Shown here piece by piece: positions 60,447-64,000 of a stretch of 64,000 nt of DNA; the first letter of the stretch is position 1, and each line of letters begins with the position of its first letter. Source of the DNA: Labrenzia sp. DG1229 (GTDB taxonomy: Bacteria; Pseudomonadota; Alphaproteobacteria; Rhizobiales; Stappiaceae); assembly GCF_000521215.1 (NCBI RefSeq), contig NZ_KI928917.1:40678-104677 (forward strand), read 5' to 3'. The position numbers were made by a program, and so were the translations under genes. The notes beneath the pieces are model-generated. The model was not told the DNA's origin. It was given only the letters and a program-made list of their open reading frames with translations, and ran no database searches.

Positions 60447-61648
60447 TGTCCAGAATTACGGAAATCCGCTGCGTTCTTTTGAGCTCGCCTTATGCCGACA
60501 AGGACGATCCCGAAATCAAGGAGTGCTTTCCAAACGGTCCGAAACGCACGATCGGAATGGTGGAGGTGACGCTGGAAAACGGTGTTACCGGCCTGGGGGA
60601 AGGATATCTGGCGGTCTTCGCACCGCTGGTCTTCAAATCCATCGTCGAACTCTGTGCACCGCAGGTAAAGGGCAAGGATGGCTTCGATATCGCGCGGCGT
60701 GTGCGCGATCTGCGGTCGCTTTGCGATTATTGGTCGCTGCAGGGCGCCGCACGCCATGTGATCGCTGCCTTCGAAACCGCGTTGCAGGATGCCAAGGGCA
60801 AGTCTCTGGGGCTGCCGGTTTACGATCTCCTTGGTGGCGCGAAATCCGACAAGATACCGATTTACGGATCAGGTGGCTGCTGCGATGCAAAGGAACAGTT
60901 TCACCGGGAGTTCGACCTGCTCGCTGGACTGGGGATCACACGCTACAAGATCCGGTCGGTGAAAACCGACATTCTGCGCACGGTCTGGGTTCTCGAGGAA
61001 GCAGGCAAACGCGGTATCCGGGTCGGCGTCGACATGTGCCAGAACCTCGCGGACCCACCGCAGGCAGTGGTGGATGTCGTATCATTCGTTGAAGCGGTGC
61101 ATGCCCGCACCGACCAGCGAATGATCTTCGTCGAGGAGGCACTGGGCCCCGACTGTCCGGATGAATTCCGGGAACTGCGGAGCCGGATCGATGTGCCCGT
61201 GTGCGGCGGTGAAATCATCACGACGCCGAAGGAAATGATCGAACGGATCAACGCCGACGTTTATGATTTCGTGCAACCGGATGCATCCGTCATGGGCGGC
61301 ATATCAGCTGTCATGGACGTGTTCGCAGCTGCCGGGAAAAAAGGGACCGATGTCGTTGTCCACGCCTGGGGCGGAGCGGCTGCGATCATGGCAAGCTACC
61401 ACGCGGCCTTCGCGGCAGGCGGCAGTCTCGTCGAATATCCGATGCTGGCGTTTCCGCTCGGGGCCGAGATGATTGGCGACCAGGGCAGGATCGTCGATGG
61501 CGAGCTGTTGCGTCCGACGGCCGCCGGCCTGGGCTTGACCCTGACACCGGACACGGAGGCACGTTATCCCTTTGACGAAACGGCCGTCTATTCCTGCGCT
61601 CTGATCGACTTCGGCCCGCCACCTGACAGTTATTGGGCGCCCGCCTGA
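60446..61648 (+). CDS. Mandelate racemase/muconate lactonizing (enolase superfamily) protein
   Basis: 400 residues with N-terminal capping domain (ITEIRCVLLSSPYADKDDPE) and C-terminal barrel. Metal ligands: Asp in GVDMCQNL (about residue 195), Glu in FVEEALGPD, and Glu in CGGEIITTP. Acid/base candidates: Lys and Arg in YKIRSVK (K-x-R rather than K-x-K) and His in VHAWGGAAA. Enolase-superfamily acid-sugar dehydratases and racemases look like this; I cannot name the substrate. Last gene of the operon, fed by the importer, and a plausible partner of the DapA-family enzyme in a dehydratase-aldolase route. Confidence 0.9.
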   Translation: MSRITEIRCVLLSSPYADKDDPEIKECFPNGPKRTIGMVEVTLENGVTGLGEGYLAVFAPLVFKSIVELCAPQVKGKDGFDIARRVRDLRSLCDYWSLQGAARHVIAAFETALQDAKGKSLGLPVYDLLGGAKSDKIPIYGSGGCCDAKEQFHREFDLLAGLGITRYKIRSVKTDILRTVWVLEEAGKRGIRVGVDMCQNLADPPQAVVDVVSFVEAVHARTDQRMIFVEEALGPDCPDEFRELRSRIDVPVCGGEIITTPKEMIERINADVYDFVQPDASVMGGISAVMDVFAAAGKKGTDVVVHAWGGAAAIMASYHAAFAAGGSLVEYPMLAFPLGAEMIGDQGRIVDGELLRPTAAGLGLTLTPDTEARYPFDETAVYSCALIDFGPPPDSYWAPA

Positions 61649-61855
61649 GTGACAACGCCTGTACGATTCCAGACCCGCCACAGGCAGATGGAATGGCGCC
61701 CGGCATGCCTGTCATCAGCGACCCCGTCGGCCATTGCGCTGTTCCGCTGCCAGGCCCAATCCGGTCTTGAACGGCAAAGTCAAGACGGTTCAGGTCCTGG
61801 CTGCGGAACCTTTTCACTGAATGTGTGAGCGACCTGATGTGCTGCTCGTTTGCGG

Positions 61856-62701
61856 CTATTGGATTTCCTGGACCTTCATGACAAGTTCGTTCCAGTTTCT
61901 CTGGTTTTCAATATCGTGTTCAAGGCCCTGTTCGTCTGCAATTGTAAAACGCTTGAGCGCCGGCGTCCTGCTGGTTGCCTGATATAGCCAGTAGGCTTCT
62001 GCCTTCAGGGCTTCGTTGATGGGTCGATCGATGGATTCATAAACGGCCTGTTTGCAGGCGTTGATGGATTCCGCCGGAAACGTGGCGATCCGTCGGGCAA
62101 GAGCTTCGACGTAATCACCGATCTCGTCTGGATCCAGAGCCTTGTTGACGGTGCCGAGGGCCTCTGCTTCGTCTGCATCAAAGTCGCGGGCACTGAGGAT
62201 GATCTCGAGCGCGCGGCCCAAACCCGTCTGCCGCGCCATCCGGGACGCTCCTCCTCCACAAGGCAGAATTCCCATGCCAACTTCCATCTGCATGAACTTG
62301 TATTTTCCGCGTGCTGCAAATCGCATGTCCAGCGCCAGCGCAAGTTCATGCCCACCGCCGCGTGCAAACCCCTCAAGCTTTGCAATCGTAGCCTGGGGCA
62401 CTTTGCTGATCCGCTCGCAGACAGCTTGCAGGTCGAGCAACTGAACCTCTTCGCGCGAAACAGCTTCGTCTGACATGTCCTTCAGCAGCTCGGTATCGTA
62501 GTGACACACCCAGATTTCCGGATTGGCGGACTGGAATACGACCACTTTTGTTTCGCGGTCTCGCTCCAGACGCATGGCAAGACTGTTCAAGTCAGCCAGC
62601 ATCTGCTGCCCCTGAACATTGACAGGTGGGAAATCGAACGTCACCCAGGCTATGCCGTTGTCGGTGCGAACGTTGAATGTGGAGAAGTTATCGTACTGCA
62701 T
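61856..62701 (-). CDS. Enoyl-CoA hydratase/isomerase-family protein
   Basis: 281 residues. ATG 62701 (MQYDNFSTFN) chosen as the start of the crotonase fold; the ATG at 62806 adds a Cys-rich stretch unlike the family. Oxyanion segments: SANPEIWVCHYDTELL and LEGFARGGGHELALALDMRFAA, then MGILPCGGGASRMARQTG. The usual A-G-x-D-L loop is replaced by W-V-C-H-Y-D, so the oxyanion hole differs and the protein may not be a hydratase. It stands alone on the minus strand, away from the other CoA genes. The C-terminus includes a long helix ending VMKVQEIQ. Confidence 0.85.
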   Translation of the reverse strand: MQYDNFSTFNVRTDNGIAWVTFDFPPVNVQGQQMLADLNSLAMRLERDRETKVVVFQSANPEIWVCHYDTELLKDMSDEAVSREEVQLLDLQAVCERISKVPQATIAKLEGFARGGGHELALALDMRFAARGKYKFMQMEVGMGILPCGGGASRMARQTGLGRALEIILSARDFDADEAEALGTVNKALDPDEIGDYVEALARRIATFPAESINACKQAVYESIDRPINEALKAEAYWLYQATSRTPALKRFTIADEQGLEHDIENQRNWNELVMKVQEIQ

Positions 62702-63095
62702 CGGGAATTCTCGCTTTCTGTCTCCCGCGACTGCACATGTTCTGCAATCGCTTGTTTGATCAGGATCTGAGAAAGGACCGGAAGAGTCTGGTCCCAACGA
62801 GAACATATCTATTATCTATAAAATCAAAAGAAACGGCACCAAATAGAATTCAGTATTCTGATTTAAAATATAATTCGATGTCCATGCCTTAGATTTTGGG
62901 GCCAGACAGTCGTGATCGCGGAAAAGCTTCCTGATGGAAGCCGAGCCCGATTGTCAGCGAGATAGGACACCCTCACCGGCATGGTCTCCACTTTCCACAA
63001 CCCGCACTTCCGTAAATGCCGGACACCTTCCCTTTGGGCCTGGAACATGCTGCCGAAAATGTTTCAGGTTGGACACCACTCAGCCTTTGCAAGGC
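62702..63095. other. Gene-free stretch between hydratase and LysR genes
   Basis: About 390 bases. An AT-rich stretch near 62810-62880 may hold the promoter of the enoyl-CoA hydratase-like gene. Small open frames have no recognisable protein. No clear hairpin. Confidence 0.4.
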
Positions 63096-64000
63096 TCATT
63101 GAATTGAGGACCTGGCTTTGGGGGACATTCGGCGCAAGCGGTAGTGATCCAAAAAGGCGCGAAGCAATCCGAAATCCTGCAACGGTTTCGGAAAGTAGAG
63201 ATGAAAACCCGGTCTGCTAGGCGTCATACCGGGCAGGATCTCGACGAGTCTTCCGGCATCGAGGTCTTCGGCAACGCCGCGGCGGAGTGACCATCCGATG
63301 CCGAAGCCACGCAAAGCAGCGTCGACCACCGTCCTCAGATCGTTGAAGACAAGGTTGCCGGAAACGTCGATCGATGTCGCTCCTTCAGGTGTTTCGAACC
63401 GCCACGCGGCAATTCTTCCTGTACTCATACCCCTGTGACGAATACAGGCGTGAGACAGAAGATCCATCGGTGTGTCGGGTCTGCCATGCCGCTTGAGATA
63501 ATCCGGTGAAGCAACCAATACTGCCTGTTCGTCTTCGGACAGACGGACGGCAATCATGTTGTCCTGGAGATGGTCACCCAGCCGTATGCCTGCATGGTAT
63601 CCGCGAGCAACGATATCTGTCAGCGCCTCTTCTATCGTCAGATCGATCTCGATACCCGCATGCAGGTTCTGGAAGGCCTGCAGCTCCGGCGCGACGACGG
63701 TCTGCCACGCCCGGAAAGGCAGCGTCACTTTCAACCGTCCGCTTCCCGCGTTTTTCGCGTTGCGTGCGGTTTCAAGCGCTTCACTGACTGCCTCAAGCAA
63801 GTGCCCGCTGCTGTCGAGAAGACGTTGCCCGGCAACGGTCAGCGCCAGGGAACGCGTGGTCCGCACGAACAACCTGGTTCCGAGACGTTCTTCAAATGTC
63901 TTGAGTTGGTGAGAAACTGCTGGCGGATTGATCCCCAGGGCGCGGGCTGCAGCGCGCAACGACCCGTGCCTGGCAATGGTGACAAATGTCTGCAATGCCG
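63096..64000 (-). CDS. LysR-family transcriptional regulator, 5' end cut by window edge
   Basis: At least 299 residues. Winged helix (MQTFVTIARHGSLRAAARALGINPPAVSHQLKTFEERLGTRLF in outline) and effector domain (GRLKVTLPFRAWQTVVAPELQAF onward), CrgA/PA0477-like subgroup. The first in-frame ATG is at 63995, yet LysR proteins normally have a few residues before the MQTFV segment, so the true start may lie outside. No target gene is visible on this side. Confidence 0.88.
   Translation of the reverse strand, partial: ALQTFVTIARHGSLRAAARALGINPPAVSHQLKTFEERLGTRLFVRTTRSLALTVAGQRLLDSSGHLLEAVSEALETARNAKNAGSGRLKVTLPFRAWQTVVAPELQAFQNLHAGIEIDLTIEEALTDIVARGYHAGIRLGDHLQDNMIAVRLSEDEQAVLVASPDYLKRHGRPDTPMDLLSHACIRHRGMSTGRIAAWRFETPEGATSIDVSGNLVFNDLRTVVDAALRGFGIGWSLRRGVAEDLDAGRLVEILPGMTPSRPGFHLYFPKPLQDFGLLRAFLDHYRLRRMSPKARSSIQ

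Overview
The window reads as chromosomal, catabolic DNA from a heterotrophic alphaproteobacterium. GC looks mid-to-upper 50s percent by eye. The gene families (SorC, LysR and GlxA-type regulators, many TRAP, tripartite tricarboxylate and ABC importers, methanethiol oxidase, GFA and DUF1272 proteins) fit a marine Rhodobacterales or Stappiaceae-like organism; the genus is a guess. I see no rRNA, tRNA, CRISPR array, transposase, integrase or phage gene.

Layout. (1) 1-6475, minus strand: a SorC-regulated sugar/polyol-type ABC import operon with two different ATPases, open at the left edge. (2) 7114-19186, minus strand: a 2-hydroxy/2-oxo acid island. A thiamine-diphosphate (TPP) enzyme plus a transthyretin-like protein occurs twice. 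One copy follows an FMN 2-hydroxy acid dehydrogenase. The other lies between a TctABC transporter and a D-2-hydroxy acid (FAD) dehydrogenase plus a TauD-like dioxygenase. A LysR gene sits between the copies. (3) 19431-33089, plus strand: a second LysR gene, then acyl-CoA dehydrogenase, enoyl-CoA hydratase, methanethiol oxidase, ferredoxin, CoA-binding protein, rhodanese, thiolase, 3-hydroxyacyl-CoA dehydrogenase, a TRAP transporter and a BisC/TorA-like molybdoenzyme. (4) 33237-41364: hydroxypyruvate isomerase-like protein, LacI regulator, and a divergent ABC import operon without an ATPase but with three SnoaL-like proteins. (5) 41867-47613: membrane protein, GFA protein, GlxA/AraC regulator, DUF1272 protein, epoxide hydrolase and aldehyde dehydrogenase. 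(6) 47761-52447: MocR-type regulator divergent from a TRAP transporter. (7) 52600-61648: class V aminotransferase with a GntR regulator, then a GlxA/AraC regulator divergent from an operon for a DapA-family aldolase, a TauA/SsuA-type ABC importer, a D-2-hydroxyacid dehydrogenase and an enolase-superfamily dehydratase. (8) 61856-64000: an enoyl-CoA hydratase and a LysR gene cut by the right edge.

Working model for regions 2 and 3 (inference): a 2-hydroxy acid is imported by TctABC, both enantiomers are oxidised to a 2-oxo acid, a TPP enzyme cleaves or decarboxylates it, and the product enters a beta-oxidation-like route in which methanethiol is released and oxidised. A methionine-type skeleton such as 2-hydroxy-4-methylthiobutyrate would fit, but no CoA ligase is present here. 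A near-identical 16-bp motif upstream of the first LysR gene and upstream of the acyl-CoA dehydrogenase operon supports joint regulation.

Two window-wide patterns: five of six importer binding-protein genes are followed by a strong intercistronic stem-loop, and four transporter genes (tctA, two TRAP genes, one ABC binding protein) carry a frameshift or stop. The latter may be sequencing error or real decay.
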